Of a DNA stretch of 64,000 bases, positions 63,383-64,000 are shown one piece after another; positions within the stretch are counted from its first letter, which is position 1, and the number at the start of each line of letters is the position of its first letter. The position numbers and the translations under genes are program-made. The notes under the pieces were generated by a model. The model was given only the letters and a program-made list of their open reading frames with translations, made no database searches and was not told the DNA's origin. This DNA is from Gordonia oryzae (lineage in GTDB: Bacteria; Actinomycetota; Actinomycetes; Mycobacteriales; Mycobacteriaceae). The stretch is from the NCBI RefSeq assembly GCF_003797185.1, contig NZ_RKMH01000006.1, forward strand, positions 62,001 to 126,000, in the 5' to 3' direction.

Positions 63383-64000
63383 GGCTTGTCCACCACCGGA
63401 TTGCTCAGCGTGCCCAGACCTTCGACGGACACCGAAACCCGTTGCCCGGCAACCATCGGACCCACCCCCTCCGGGGTTCCGGTGAGGATCACGTCACCGG
63501 GCAGCAGCGTCATCACCCGGGAGATCCACTCGACGATGGCGCCGATGTCGTGCAGCATCAACGAGGTTCGGCTGCGCTGGCGCACCTCTCCGTCGAGTTC
63601 GGTGCGGATCTCGGCATCCGAGGGATCGAAGGCGGTGTCGATCCACGGTCCCAGCGGGCAGAAGGTGTCATAGCCCTTGCCGCGTGTCCACTGCCCGTCG
63701 GCCTGTTGCTGATCGCGGGCGGTCACGTCGTTGGCGACGGTGTACCCCAGGATGACCCCGGCCGCCTCGGAGGCCTTGACGTCCTTGCAGGGACGACCGA
63801 TCACCGCGGCGAGTTCACCTTCGAAATCGACACGGTCCGAGGACGGCGGCCGCACGATGGGGACCTCCGGCCCGATGATCGAGGTGTTCGGTTTGAGGAA
63901 GATCACCGGATTCTCGGGAGCCGAGCCGCCCATCTCGGCCGCATGCGCGGCGTAGTTCTTGCCGATGCAGATGACCTTCGTCGCCAGGATCGGCGCGAGC
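63379..64000 (-). CDS. Fumarylacetoacetate hydrolase family protein (partial)
   Basis: The 5' part is cut off by the window edge; 207 codons are present. [17 protein letters not shown], then [18 protein letters not shown] (metal ligands Glu-x-Glu), [12 protein letters not shown] and [17 protein letters not shown] mark the FAH core, which hydrolyses or decarboxylates beta-keto acids or hydroxyhepta-dienedioates. M. tuberculosis Rv2993c has the same place beside gltX. Overlaps the hydrolase; the two may degrade one compound. Confidence 0.88.
   Translation of the reverse strand, partial: LAPILATKVICIGKNYAAHAAEMGGSAPENPVIFLKPNTSIIGPEVPIVRPPSSDRVDFEGELAAVIGRPCKDVKASEAAGVILGYTVANDVTARDQQQADGQWTRGKGYDTFCPLGPWIDTAFDPSDAEIRTELDGEVRQRSRTSLMLHDIGAIVEWISRVMTLLPGDVILTGTPEGVGPMVAGQRVSVSVEGLGTLSNPVVDKP

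Overview
The window is high-GC, densely coded DNA from an actinobacterium of the mycolic-acid group (Mycobacteriales), most likely Gordonia or a close relative. The basis is the gene order, the long Lys/Ala tail of the HU protein, the octT-gpgP pair (mycobacterial polymethylated glucose polysaccharide pathway), an FbiD-type F420 enzyme, and many TANNNT -10 elements placed 6-7 nt before start codons. From memory, the genes follow two blocks of the Mycobacterium tuberculosis chromosome: roughly Rv2388c-Rv2427c (hemW to proA, 0.8-38.5 kb) and Rv2973c-Rv2993c (recG to the FAA hydrolase, 40.7-64 kb). The blocks meet at a gene-poor junction at 38.5-40.7 kb.

Layout. 1-0.8 kb: frameshifted remnant of a ClpB-like AAA+ chaperone. 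0.8-12.1 kb: hemW, then sulfur assimilation. A one-way operon sir-cysH-cysD-cysN-sirB makes sulfide and the siroheme chelatase. It faces a convergent sulfate importer operon subI-cysT-cysW-cysA. A short leader peptide of the actinobacterial RRHVDL type, two dyad operators and possible attenuator hairpins precede sir. A second Cys-rich upstream ORF overlaps the subI start. 12.2-21.7 kb: small membrane ORFs, a CDF metal exporter, a PLP decarboxylase, an M3 peptidase, lepA, and a hydrolase coupled to a MazF-like protein. 21.7-26.7 kb: a transglutaminase / alpha-E / circularly permuted ATP-grasp operon and a sulfotransferase-like gene. 27-38.5 kb: rpsT, holA-comEC-comEA, degV, the overlapping octT-gpgP-rsfS genes with nadD upstream, then a VWA/MoxR pair and proA. 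38.5-40.7 kb: junction with a fasciclin lipoprotein and a secreted HNH nuclease.

40.7-64 kb: recG with a FakA-like kinase, rpmB, an enoyl-CoA hydratase, a BluB-like flavoenzyme, ung, gamma carbonic anhydrase, thiL, a Lrp ligand-binding domain protein, a DUF3515 protein, gpsA, fbiD, ppk1, mutT1, hupB, leuCD with a divergent IclR regulator, a PPOX protein, tRNA-Glu, tRNA-Gln, gltX, an alpha/beta hydrolase and a truncated FAA hydrolase.

Two things stand out. First, sulfur control by cysteine-sensing leaders. Second, tandem repeats with units of 15, 15, 21, 24 and 25 nt clustered between 44.8 and 56.2 kb. Two of these arrays begin exactly at the stop codons of ppk1 and mutT1, and two extend the N-termini of essential-type enzymes. 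Most other genes are ordinary housekeeping genes joined by 1-4 nt overlaps. All product names rest on motifs and remembered family features; no database search was possible.
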